Assembly (NCBI GenBank): GCA_026387055.1
Contig: JAPLML010000478.1
Location: forward strand, 1 to 15,314
DNA from: Planctomycetota bacterium
GTDB taxonomy: Bacteria > Planctomycetota > Phycisphaerae > FEN-1346
Reading direction: 5' to 3'
Length of the DNA stretch: 15,314 bases
Shown here: positions 7,753 through 15,314 of the stretch, piece after piece
Position numbering within the stretch: position 1 is the first letter of the stretch
Layout: the number at the start of each line of letters is the position of its first letter
Notes under the pieces: model-generated
The model's input: the letters and a program-made list of their open reading frames with translations, nothing else
Told to the model about the DNA's origin: nothing
Databases searched by the model: none
Position numbers and translations under genes: made by a program

Positions 7753-8859
7753 ATGGACGTCGAGCGGATTCTCAAGAAGGCGCTGGGCGGCGACCTCATC
7801 TCCCAGGCGGAGGCGGAGGCGCTCCTGGCCCTTCCGCGCGACCGGCGCGGGCCGGTCTCTGCGGCGGCGGACCGCCTGAACCGCCGGATCAACGGCCTGC
7901 GGGTTTCCTACGTCTTCAACCGCAACATCAACTTTACGAACGCCTGCTCGGCGGCGTGCGCATTCTGCGCCTACCGCGTGGCACCGGGCGACGAGGAGGC
8001 CTACGTCCTCACGCCCGCCGAGGCCGTCGAGCTGGCCGGCCGCACGCCCGGCATCGACGAGGTCTGCATGGTCGGCGGCCTGAACCCGGCCGTCGCGCTG
8101 GACCAGGTGCTGGCGATCTTCGCGGCGGTGCACGACGCGTATCCGCATGTGCATATCCACGCCCTCAGCCCGATGGAGATCGAGTGGTACGCGGGCCGCG
8201 CGGGCCTCTCGGTCCGCGAGACGTTCACGAAACTCGTGGAGGCGGGGTACGGCAGCCTGTGCGGAACGGCCGCCGAAATCCTGGTGGACGAGGTGCGGCG
8301 CGTCATCTGCCCGATGAAACTCTCGACCGCCCGGTGGGTCGAGATCGTGCGGACGGCCCACGAGATGGGCATCCGGAGCACCTCGACCATCCTGTTCGGG
8401 CACATCGAGACGCCCGCCCACGTGGCGGAGCACCTGCGGGTCCTGCGGGACCTCCAGGCCGCCACCGGCGGGATCACGGAGTTCATCCCCCTGCCCTTCG
8501 TGCCGTACAAGACGCCGCTGGGGCGGGCGCGCGGCATCCGCGAGATGGTGGCCAAGGAGGACGCATTCCTCCTGTACAGCGTGGCGCGGCTGTTCTTCGG
8601 GCGGCTGATCCCGAACGTGCAGGTCTCGTGGTGCAAGCTCGGCCTCGACGCGGCGGTGGAGAGTTTCGGCTACGGCGTGAACGACCTCGGCGGAACGCTC
8701 CTGTCGGAGAACATCACCCGCCTGGCCGGCGGCCGCCACGGGCAGGCCCTGACGGTCGGCGAGATGGCCGCCGCGATCCGCCGCGCGGGCTGCACCCCCG
8801 TCCGTCGCGACACGCTGTACCGCTATATCCCCGCGGCCGTGTTTATTCCGCACCCCTAG
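7753..8859 (+). CDS. cofH: CofH-type radical SAM enzyme (FO synthase subunit 2)
   Basis: This is a 368-residue radical SAM protein. The block NRNINFTNACSAACAFCAYR holds the CX3CX2C cluster (Cys65, Cys69, Cys72), which binds the 4Fe-4S centre cleaving S-adenosylmethionine. Other CofH-like blocks are MVGGLNP (106-112), HALSPMEIEW (136-145), GTAAEILVDEVRRVICPMKL (171-190) and ILFGHIET, then GGITEFIPLPFVPYKTPLG. CofH joins 5-amino-6-ribitylaminouracil to a tyrosine-derived 4-hydroxybenzyl unit, the first half of making the deazaflavin FO of coenzyme F420; CofG does the second half. The wording fits CofH better than MqnC or MqnE, the menaquinone relatives, but these are close. No cofG lies nearby, so it is either distant or this is another member. 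The ATG at 7753 follows a weak GTGGGG site. It ends in TAG. Confidence 0.85.
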   Translation: MDVERILKKALGGDLISQAEAEALLALPRDRRGPVSAAADRLNRRINGLRVSYVFNRNINFTNACSAACAFCAYRVAPGDEEAYVLTPAEAVELAGRTPGIDEVCMVGGLNPAVALDQVLAIFAAVHDAYPHVHIHALSPMEIEWYAGRAGLSVRETFTKLVEAGYGSLCGTAAEILVDEVRRVICPMKLSTARWVEIVRTAHEMGIRSTSTILFGHIETPAHVAEHLRVLRDLQAATGGITEFIPLPFVPYKTPLGRARGIREMVAKEDAFLLYSVARLFFGRLIPNVQVSWCKLGLDAAVESFGYGVNDLGGTLLSENITRLAGGRHGQALTVGEMAAAIRRAGCTPVRRDTLYRYIPAAVFIPHP

Positions 8860-8910
8860 CATCAATGCCCCAGGATTGCATGAGGAGGCGCTTTCCGGGT
8901 CAGCACACTG

Positions 8911-8955
8911 TATAATCTTGTCCACGGCCAGGCAGGGCCGTGCCGGAGGCCAATC
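8911..8955 (+). promoter_or_regulatory. Putative promoter and leader hairpin before the ATPase gene
   Basis: A perfect -10 TATAAT lies at 8911-8916, but no good -35 is found at 16-18 bp. A hairpin CACGGCC (8923-8929) with GGCCGTG (8936-8942) begins where transcription would start. GGAGG at 8945-8949 is the ribosome site, six bases before the ATG at 8956. Confidence 0.4.
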
Positions 8956-10266
8956 ATGATAGACAAGCTGCAAATTTCCGGGTACCGTCTCTTACACGAG
9001 TTTGCCGCCGACCTCGGGCAACTCACCGTAGTTATCGGCGCCAACGCGACTGGGAAGAGCACGCTAATCGACGCCCTGCGGCTCATATGCGAGTGCGCCG
9101 AGTTCCCGCTCGAGAAAGCACTGACCCAGCACGGATGGGCGCCGTCGCTCCTCAATGCGTCATCCCAGGCCCAGAGGATCTCTTGGGAATTGACGTTCCG
9201 CAGGCCCAAGGAGAACCGCTGGGCGCTTCTGCCGCTCGATGGGTCTGATTCATATACATATGATGTCTCGATTGGTGTCGACCGTCAACTGGGCCACGTC
9301 GTTCCCGAGCGGGAAGTTCTGCGGTTGACACACCCTCGGAAGGGATTCGCCGGTCCCTTCAAGTTCTTTGACACTGAGGGGGAACGCGCCTTCTTGTTTG
9401 ATCCCCGCCAGCGGAAGCTCGTGCCTTTCGAGGACATCTTCCCGAAGCAGGAAGAGGAAGGGCGGGTGGCAGCGAAGTCAGAGAGCACGGGAGGTGGCGA
9501 GGCCAGGGGAGGCCCGCCCGAAGTGCCAGTTCAGGAACGCACGCTTCGGCTAGCCCAAATGCGATTTCACAAAGAGTTCCCAGTAGTGTCGTGGATCAGA
9601 ACACTCTTGGCGAGTATGGCCTTCTATCCAGGTTTCGACGTGGGGCGATTCTCGGCCCTGCGGATGAAGGCGGCAGAAATCCGACCTGAAACCACACTTT
9701 GGGCTACCGGCGAGAACCTTGGAACCGTGCTCCATGAGATGCTGACGAGGCACGATCACCGCCCTTCCGCGGAACTCCTCAGAGACTTCATGAAGGTTGC
9801 ATACCCCTCGTTCGAGGAGATCTCGGCAGAGACGGCTTTCGGCACCCCGCCCAGCGTTCTTGTCAGAGTACGCGAGGCCGGAATGCAACGGCCCATGGAA
9901 CTATGGGACTTGTCTGATGGCATGCTGCGTTTCCTTTGCCTGGGTGCCGCCCTCTTGAATCCGCTCCCACCGCCGTTCGTAGCCATCGACGAGCCGGAGG
10001 CAGGACTCCACCCCAGACTGCTGCCAATCATCGCGGACATCATCAAGACTGCTTCCGAAAGAACCCAGGTGCTCATCACCACGCACAGTCCCGATCTCTT
10101 GAACCAGTTCGACCTTGATGACGTTGCCGTTATGTCGCGTGAAGGACCCCATGCCGTATGGCGCCGACCGGGCAGCCGGGCAAGCCTGCGCAAGATGCTG
10201 GAAAGCGTTGCCGGGGATACGCTGGGCGACCTACACCGAACCGGCGAACTGGAGGCCCTGGAATGA
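8956..10266 (+). CDS. ABC/SMC-type AAA ATPase, COG4637/OLD-like
   Basis: This 436-residue ATPase has all parts of an SMC/ABC-type head: Walker A GANATGKST (28-36), a signature-like LSDGM (319-323), Walker B FVAIDEPEAGLHP (341-353) and the H-loop TTHSP (375-379). Between them lies a poorly conserved insert with a charged, Gly-rich stretch (160-195), which such proteins use for partner contact. Members of this family are paired with TOPRIM or other effectors in phage-defence modules. GGAGG precedes the ATG at 8956. Its stop overlaps the next start by ATGA, so it is coupled to the DUF4276 gene. Third-base GC is clearly lower than in cofH, clpX or the gpsA part, indicating recent arrival. Role as sensor in a defence pair is inferred. 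Confidence 0.75.
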   Translation: MIDKLQISGYRLLHEFAADLGQLTVVIGANATGKSTLIDALRLICECAEFPLEKALTQHGWAPSLLNASSQAQRISWELTFRRPKENRWALLPLDGSDSYTYDVSIGVDRQLGHVVPEREVLRLTHPRKGFAGPFKFFDTEGERAFLFDPRQRKLVPFEDIFPKQEEEGRVAAKSESTGGGEARGGPPEVPVQERTLRLAQMRFHKEFPVVSWIRTLLASMAFYPGFDVGRFSALRMKAAEIRPETTLWATGENLGTVLHEMLTRHDHRPSAELLRDFMKVAYPSFEEISAETAFGTPPSVLVRVREAGMQRPMELWDLSDGMLRFLCLGAALLNPLPPPFVAIDEPEAGLHPRLLPIIADIIKTASERTQVLITTHSPDLLNQFDLDDVAVMSREGPHAVWRRPGSRASLRKMLESVAGDTLGDLHRTGELEALE

Positions 10267-11717
10267 AGGTCTACGTTTTTGTGGAAGGCCCCGCTGACCA
10301 GCTTGCATTACAGACTCTCTGGCTCGGTTGGTGTGACCGGCTCCGCCAGGCAAGACACGGGATTGCCGTCATACCCCTCGCCGACAAGAGCAGGTTCTTA
10401 CGCAAGATTGGGCACCGTGCGGCTGAGAAGCTCGTGGCGAATCTGACTGATGTGGTCGTCGGACTACCTGACCTCTATCCTAATGCCGAGTACCAGAACA
10501 CGGAGTACAAGCATGACGACCTAGACGAACTCCAAGCGGTCCAGAAGCGGCAAGTTAGCCATGCACTGCGGGAGGTCTACGGCATAAGCCCTTCTGACGC
10601 TCACCATCTCCTTGATCGTTTCCTGCCAACTGCCCTCAAACATGACCTGGAGATGCTACTCCTGGCCGCCAAGGAAGAACTGAGAGCGTACCTGGGCACC
10701 GCAGATCATCTTGGGTCCTGGCGTCATCCGGTAGAGGACCAGAACCAGGAGCGACCGCCCAAGAGGATCATCGAGGAACTCCTCCACGGGGCGGCGGTGC
10801 GGATGTGGTCGGCGTTCCCGGAACACGTGGCCGCGATGCGGCGCGATGGCCAGAACAGGCGGTTCCTCCCGGGCTTCGAACTGCCGAAGGACCTGGTGGT
10901 CTCCGGCGACGCGAAGGAGACGGCCGCCGGGGCGGACCTCGTGGTCATCGCCGTCCCGTCGCAGCATCTGCGGGCGGCGCTCGAGCGGACCAAGGCGGAC
11001 CTGCCCGAGGGCGGCATCTACGTCTCGGTGGTCAAGGGGATCGAGACCGAGAGCCTCCTGCGGCCGAGCGAGGTGCTGCGGCAGGTGCTGGGCCCGCGGC
11101 GGCTGGCGATCCTGAGCGGGCCGTGCCTGGCCCGCGAGGTGGCCAACCGCCTGCCCGCGTCGGTGGTCGTGGCGTCGGAAGACGCCGAGGCGGCGACGGC
11201 GGCGCGCAAGGCGCTGGCCACGCCGTGGTTCCGCATCTACACGGGCGACGACCCGGTGGGCGTGGAGCTTGGCGGGGCGCTGAAGAACGTCATCGCCATC
11301 GCAGCGGGCATCTGCGACGGGCTGGAGCTCGGCAGCAACGCCAAGGCGGCGCTCATCACGCGAGGCCTCGTGGAGATGACGCGCCTGGCGGTGGCGATGG
11401 GCGCGCGGCGGGAGACGTTGGCGGGCCTCGCGGGCCTGGGCGACCTTGTGACGACGTGCGAGTCGGGCCTCAGCCGCAATCATCACGTGGGCGAGGAGAT
11501 CGGGCGCGGCCGGGCGCTGGCGGACGTGCTTCGGCAGATGGGCCGCGTGGAGGCCGAGGGGGTCGAGACCACGCGGAGCGTCGTGGCCCTGGCTGCGCGG
11601 CACGGCGTCGAGATGCCGATCACGCAGGAGGTGCACGCGGTCCTGTTCCTTGGCAAGCCCGCGCCGGACGCCCTGGCGGACCTGATGAGCCGTTCGCCGA
11701 AGCAGGAGAGTGCCTGA
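10263..11717 (+). CDS. Chimera: truncated DUF4276 TOPRIM-like protein fused to N-truncated GpsA
   Basis: The frame has 484 codons, starting at the ATGA overlap with the ATPase, and GGAGG lies seven bases upstream. Residues 1 to about 173 are DUF4276-like: MKVYVFVEGPADQ with the early acidic residue, VVVGLPDLYP with the middle acidic pair, FLPTALKHDLEMLLLAAKEE and a late VEDQNQERPP block. DUF4276 is a TOPRIM-like family found next to such ATPases. From about residue 175 (VRMWSAFPEHVAAMRR) the frame is GpsA and lacks the NAD-binding N-terminus; it is described in a separate entry. The usual DUF4276 C-terminus is missing. Codon use changes at the junction, roughly 10780-10800. The chimera may be a deletion fusion, or an assembly join. 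Both functions are doubtful. Confidence 0.65.
   Translation: MKVYVFVEGPADQLALQTLWLGWCDRLRQARHGIAVIPLADKSRFLRKIGHRAAEKLVANLTDVVVGLPDLYPNAEYQNTEYKHDDLDELQAVQKRQVSHALREVYGISPSDAHHLLDRFLPTALKHDLEMLLLAAKEELRAYLGTADHLGSWRHPVEDQNQERPPKRIIEELLHGAAVRMWSAFPEHVAAMRRDGQNRRFLPGFELPKDLVVSGDAKETAAGADLVVIAVPSQHLRAALERTKADLPEGGIYVSVVKGIETESLLRPSEVLRQVLGPRRLAILSGPCLAREVANRLPASVVVASEDAEAATAARKALATPWFRIYTGDDPVGVELGGALKNVIAIAAGICDGLELGSNAKAALITRGLVEMTRLAVAMGARRETLAGLAGLGDLVTTCESGLSRNHHVGEEIGRGRALADVLRQMGRVEAEGVETTRSVVALAARHGVEMPITQEVHAVLFLGKPAPDALADLMSRSPKQESA
10790..11717 (+). pseudogene. gpsA: N-terminally truncated glycerol-3-phosphate dehydrogenase region
   Basis: From VRMWSAFPEHVAAMRR on, the sequence matches GpsA, the NAD(P)-dependent enzyme that makes sn-glycerol-3-phosphate for membrane lipids. 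Retained are AGADLVVIAVPSQ, LSGPCLAREVA, the catalytic-Lys region GALKNVIAIAAG, NAKAALITRG and LGDLVTTCESGLSRN. The first 25-30 residues with GxGxxG, which form the dinucleotide-binding start, are absent and replaced by the DUF4276 sequence. They are not found upstream in 8860-8955 either. Codon use is strongly GC-rich, typical of the host. As an enzyme this copy is likely dead, so another gpsA should exist elsewhere. Confidence 0.7.
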
Positions 11718-11722
11718 GTGCT

Positions 11723-11905
11723 GCCATGCCACTTGGCGCGGCGGGTCTCCGTACCTGTTTAGCGTGGGTGGCACGGTCACGCGCCGTTGCGTGACCGTGC
11801 TTACTCCCCCACGTGACCATGCACGGCCACGCAAAAGCGCGTGGCCGTGCCACCCGGCAATCTGGCATGACGCCAAAAACGTACGGGGCTCCTGACCCGC
11901 CGCGC
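11723..11905. repeat. Palindromic repeat (GGGTCTCCTGACCC type), interrupted copy
   Basis: The left half (11723-11750) ends CGCGGCGGGTCTCC, and the right half (11889-11905) begins CTCCTGACCCGCCGCG. Together they give the uninterrupted unit seen at 13637-13662, with CTCC present on both sides as a possible 4-bp duplication. The left arm and its flank match 13623-13650 at about 24 of 28 bases. The interrupting 138 bp holds the other repeat family. Confidence 0.5.
11766..11855. repeat. 90-bp hairpin repeat with GGGTGGCACGG ends, copy 1
   Basis: The ends are inverted repeats GGGTGGCACGGTCACGCGC and its complement with one mismatch. Two perfect 12-bp stems with 6-base loops lie inside, at 11771-11800 (GCACGGTCACGC) and 11821-11850 (GCACGGCCACGC). 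The two stems differ by one base pair that changes on both sides, so pairing is kept. It is non-coding and sits between gpsA and the SHOCT-like gene. Confidence 0.7.
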
Positions 11906-11948
11906 GGAGGCCTGATTGGCGCTCCAGTACTGAAATCCGGGCACAGCC

Positions 11949-12312
11949 ATGGAAACTCCGGACGTTCCGGAAACGCTGATCCTGAAGCCGCACGAGATGA
12001 CGGCGCTGGCGCTGTTCGGCGCGGCGGCGCTGATCGCAATCTTTACGGTGCTGGCGATGGTGCGCGTCTGGGCTTCGAGGCTCCAGAAAAAGCCTCCCGG
12101 CTGCGGCGGCATCGACATCGAGGGGCTGCGGCGCATGCGCAACGCGGGCGAGATCACGCCGGAGGAGTTCGACGCGGTGTGCGGCGCGGCTGGCGCCCCG
12201 AGAGCGGCGCCGGCAAAGGAGCCGCCCCGCGCGGCGGATGCAGGCGCAGCACCCGAAACGCCGATAGACCCTCCAGCGGCCGGCGGGGAAATGCCGGAAA
12301 GGAGCAGTCACG

Positions 12313-12326
<14 letters not shown>
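11949..12326 (+). CDS. Small membrane protein with SHOCT-like helix pair
   Basis: This has 125 residues: a soluble start, one transmembrane helix at about 18-41 (ALALFGAAALIAIFTVLAMV), and a short IDIEGLRRMRNAGEITPEEF (55-74) that resembles the SHOCT oligomerisation motif. An Ala/Pro-rich tail of about 45 residues follows. No catalytic residues are visible. The ATG at 11949 has only a weak purine site. The gene overlaps the clpX start by 14 bases in another frame, so the two are likely co-transcribed and coupled. The closeness to clpX suggests, without proof, a role near proteolysis. Confidence 0.6.
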
Positions 12327-13596
<1,270 letters not shown>

Positions 13597-13622
13597 GGAA
13601 CGGCGGCGGCCGGCCTTGCCCT

Positions 13623-13662
13623 GCAACGCCGCTTTGCGCGGCGGGTCTCCTGACCCGCCGCG
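13623..13662. repeat. Palindromic repeat, intact copy
   Basis: CGCGGCGGGTC (13637-13647) and GACCCGCCGCG (13652-13662) form a perfect 11-bp stem with loop TCCT. It lies between the convergent clpX and GNAT genes, so it may end transcription in both directions, but no T-run follows. Confidence 0.6.
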
Positions 13663-13702
13663 TGAGTGCGTTCTCAGCCCCGTGGACGCGGGTCGGCGCG
13701 CG

Positions 13703-13720
13703 GTGGGTCAAGAGACCCAC
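13703..13720. repeat. Palindromic repeat, diverged inverted copy
   Basis: GTGGGTC (13703-13709) and GACCCAC (13714-13720) with loop AAGA are the reverse of the GGGTCTCTTGACCC form. Flanking AGCGCACGGC resembles, inverted, the flank of the copy at 13623. Together they may be the two ends of one about 110-bp element. Confidence 0.45.
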
Positions 13721-13803
13721 AGCGCACGGCGTCACGCGGCGTGGTAGGACTTGGTTGGCGGCCCGGTTTGTCGAAGATCCGCCTGGGGCTTGCCGGGCGC
13801 GTT

Positions 13804-14307
13804 TCACCGCCGCGGCGGCACCTTCATTTCGATCGCCACCGCCAGTTCGTCGCAGTCGGGGAATTTCGTGCACTTCAGGCAGTCCGACCAGACCTTGTGC
13901 GGCAGCGACTCGCGGTCCACCCGGTGAAAACCCAGGTGCTCGAAGAAGGACGGCGAGGAGGTGAGCGCGAAGACCTTGCCGATGCCCAGCCGCCGGGCCT
14001 CGGCCAGGCACGCCTTCACGAGGCGCGTGCCGATGCGCTTCCGCTGGTGCGGGCGGACGACCGCCAGGCTCTTGACCTCCGCCAGGTTGTCCCACTCGAT
14101 CGTGAGCGCCCCGCAGCCGACCACCGTGCTGCCGCGCTCGGCAATGAGGAAATCGCGGAGCGACTCGTACAGGTACGCGCGGCTGCGCGGCAGCATGCTC
14201 TCGGTGCGGCTGAACTCCGTGATGAGCGCATGGATCGGCTCGACGTCGGCCATCCGGGCCTTGCGGATGGTCACCTGGCGGGGCGCGCGGGCTTTGCCTT
14301 TTTTCAT
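13804..14307 (-). CDS. GNAT N-acetyltransferase, ArgA-like
   Basis: This 167-residue acetyltransferase has the acetyl-CoA motif HQRKRIGTRLV (87-97) after the strand VKSLAVV, then FALTSSPSFFEHLGF, the common GNAT end. Its C-terminus SDCLKCTKFPDCDE holds Cys143, Cys146 and Cys152, a pattern of the short ArgA-like N-acetylglutamate synthase group; a metal or redox role of these cysteines is unproven. The substrate is therefore likely glutamate or another amino acid, but this is not certain. The ATG at 14307 has no strong ribosome site; its N-terminus is Lys/Arg-rich. It is convergent with clpX, with repeats in between. Confidence 0.75.
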   Translation of the reverse strand: MKKGKARAPRQVTIRKARMADVEPIHALITEFSRTESMLPRSRAYLYESLRDFLIAERGSTVVGCGALTIEWDNLAEVKSLAVVRPHQRKRIGTRLVKACLAEARRLGIGKVFALTSSPSFFEHLGFHRVDRESLPHKVWSDCLKCTKFPDCDELAVAIEMKVPPRR

Positions 14308-14384
14308 GGCGGCGTATCGTATCCCGCCGGCGCGGCAACGTCAAGTGCGGCGGGGTTCTCGGCAAGCATTTCCCGGCGGGAGTC

Positions 14385-14468
14385 GGGTGGCACGGTCACG
14401 CGCCGTTGCGTGGCCGTGCATTTTCGATGCCACGCACGGCCACCCAACATCGGGTGGCCGCGCCACCC
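14385..14468. repeat. 84-bp hairpin repeat with GGGTGGCACGG ends, copy 2
   Basis: Same plan as the copy at 11766. The first hairpin is at 14390-14419 (GCACGGTCACGC with GCGTGGCCGTGC, loop GCCGTT as in copy 1, one G-T pair). The second is at 14434-14463 (GCACGGCCACCC with GGGTGGCCGCGC, one mismatch). It lies between two minus-strand genes. Confidence 0.7.
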
Positions 14469-14486
14469 GGCTGGAGGGCGAGCGGC

Positions 14487-15314
14487 TCACGCCGCTTTCT
14501 TCGCAGCGGGCTTCGGGGCGTCTTTCTTGGCGGCCTTGGGCGTGTCCGGCTCGGCCTTCTTGAGGACCACGTCGCTCGTCTCGAGCGACTGCTGGAACGC
14601 GGCCGCCTTGGCCCTGAGGACAAACCTGAGCGGCGGCACAAGACGCGACACCCGCGGATCCTTCGCATCCTTCTCGAGCGTCACGTTGCCGCGGGCCTCG
14701 ACCTTGAGCGTCACGGCCACTTCCTTGCCGGGCCGCGCCTCCACCGACACGGGGTCCATATCGTAGTCGCCCGCCGAGGCGTCCGCCAGGCCGAGGCTCA
14801 CCTGGACCGGCTGCACCAGGGCGGGCAACTTGATCTTCAGGGAGATCGGGATTGTGCTGCCGGTCGGCAGGCCCGGCAGCGTGGGCGTCGCCAGGCGGAT
14901 GCCGCCCTGGGCGAAGACGGCTTCTTCCATCGGGTGCGCCTCCGCCAGGTAGGCCGCCTCGTACAGGCCGTTCTTCTTGGTGATGGTCATGGCGTCGAGC
15001 TCTTCGTCATCCACGCCCAGGGTCCGCAGGCGCAGCGTCTCGCCGTCGGCCGTGAAGACGCAGTAATGATAGTCCTTGGACGATTGCGCGAGCAGGGGAT
15101 GCTGAACGGCGCTCTTCAGCGACGCCCCGCCCCCGCCGGTCGTGATGAAGGTGATCGGGCGGCGCGAGACGTCGGCCACGGTTACGGCGCCGTCGCCGGC
15201 GGTCACCTTCGACTCCAGCCGCAGCGCCGGCGCCGTCATGTACAGCGGCTTGAACCGCTCGTACAGGTGCGAATGGCCCGACAGGACCACGTCGACGCCG
15301 TGCTTCGCGAGGAT
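14487..15314 (-). CDS. Metallophosphoesterase C-terminal part, cut by the window edge
   Basis: The frame is open to the right edge, so the N-terminal catalytic part lies outside. The visible first residues, ILAKHGVDVVLSGHSHLYER, contain the GHSH motif that closes the two-metal site of calcineurin-like and purple-acid-like phosphoesterases. A strand-rich stretch follows (ITFITTGGGGASL, DYHYCVFTADGETLRLRTLG), then a second beta-sandwich-like domain of about 130 residues. The protein ends in a Lys/Ala/Pro-rich tail of about 25 residues (from KKAEPDT on), like a nucleic-acid- or surface-binding tail. Substrate unknown; probably secreted, but the signal is not visible. Confidence 0.75.
   Translation of the reverse strand: MLAKHGVDVVLSGHSHLYERFKPLYMTAPALRLESKVTAGDGAVTVADVSRRPITFITTGGGGASLKSAVQHPLLAQSSKDYHYCVFTADGETLRLRTLGVDDEELDAMTITKKNGLYEAAYLAEAHPMEEAVFAQGGIRLATPTLPGLPTGSTIPISLKIKLPALVQPVQVSLGLADASAGDYDMDPVSVEARPGKEVAVTLKVEARGNVTLEKDAKDPRVSRLVPPLRFVLRAKAAAFQQSLETSDVVLKKAEPDTPKAAKKDAPKPAAKKAA

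Noticed and set aside
8956..10785. Calling the module PARIS
   Set aside because: The PARIS partner is DUF4435 (AriB). The second gene here reads as DUF4276, so the name is not justified.

Overview
This is a GC-rich bacterial window, most likely from a Planctomycetota-type genome. The clues are a long secreted beta-propeller protein with two CXXCH motifs resembling the hydrazine-synthase-alpha family, a DUF4190 membrane protein with a C-terminal DGHVEW block, and a CofH-type radical SAM enzyme. The assignment rests on protein style only and is moderate. Three promoters have the form TTGAC-17 bp-TAT, so ordinary sigma70-like transcription applies.

Left third (1-3730). A GT39-like membrane glycosyltransferase and a two-helix membrane protein lie on the plus strand. 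A stretch of about 1.1 kb (1812-2965) follows with atypical codon use. It holds a fragment of a lost minus-strand gene, a small minus-strand lipoprotein and ambiguous small ORFs. A minus-strand DUF4190 protein closes the section. Middle (3731-8859). A tRNA-Ser(GGA) with its own promoter is followed by a 955-aa secreted PD40/dihaem-type protein. Next come a HicB/HicA toxin-antitoxin pair, whose toxin carries an in-frame amber codon, and a cofH gene behind a near-consensus promoter.

Accessory module (8860-11717). An ATPase of the OLD/COG4637 type overlaps by ATGA a TOPRIM-like DUF4276 gene. This two-gene architecture resembles ATPase+TOPRIM phage-defence modules such as PARIS and OLD-type systems. 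The DUF4276 gene has lost its C-terminus and runs in frame into a glycerol-3-phosphate dehydrogenase (gpsA) that has lost its N-terminal GxGxxG region, so the ORF encodes a chimera.

Right third (11718-15314). A small SHOCT-like membrane protein overlaps a clpX gene whose open frame is broken by one amber codon at an otherwise conserved Lys position. Convergent to these are a GNAT acetyltransferase and the C-terminal part of a metallophosphoesterase that runs off the window. Two families of hairpin-forming repeats sit in the gaps, and one appears to have inserted into a copy of the other.

Points most worth checking: the ATPase-DUF4276 module, the DUF4276-GpsA fusion, the two independent sense-to-TAG changes (hicA and clpX) in a window where TAG also ends four other genes, and the nested repeats.
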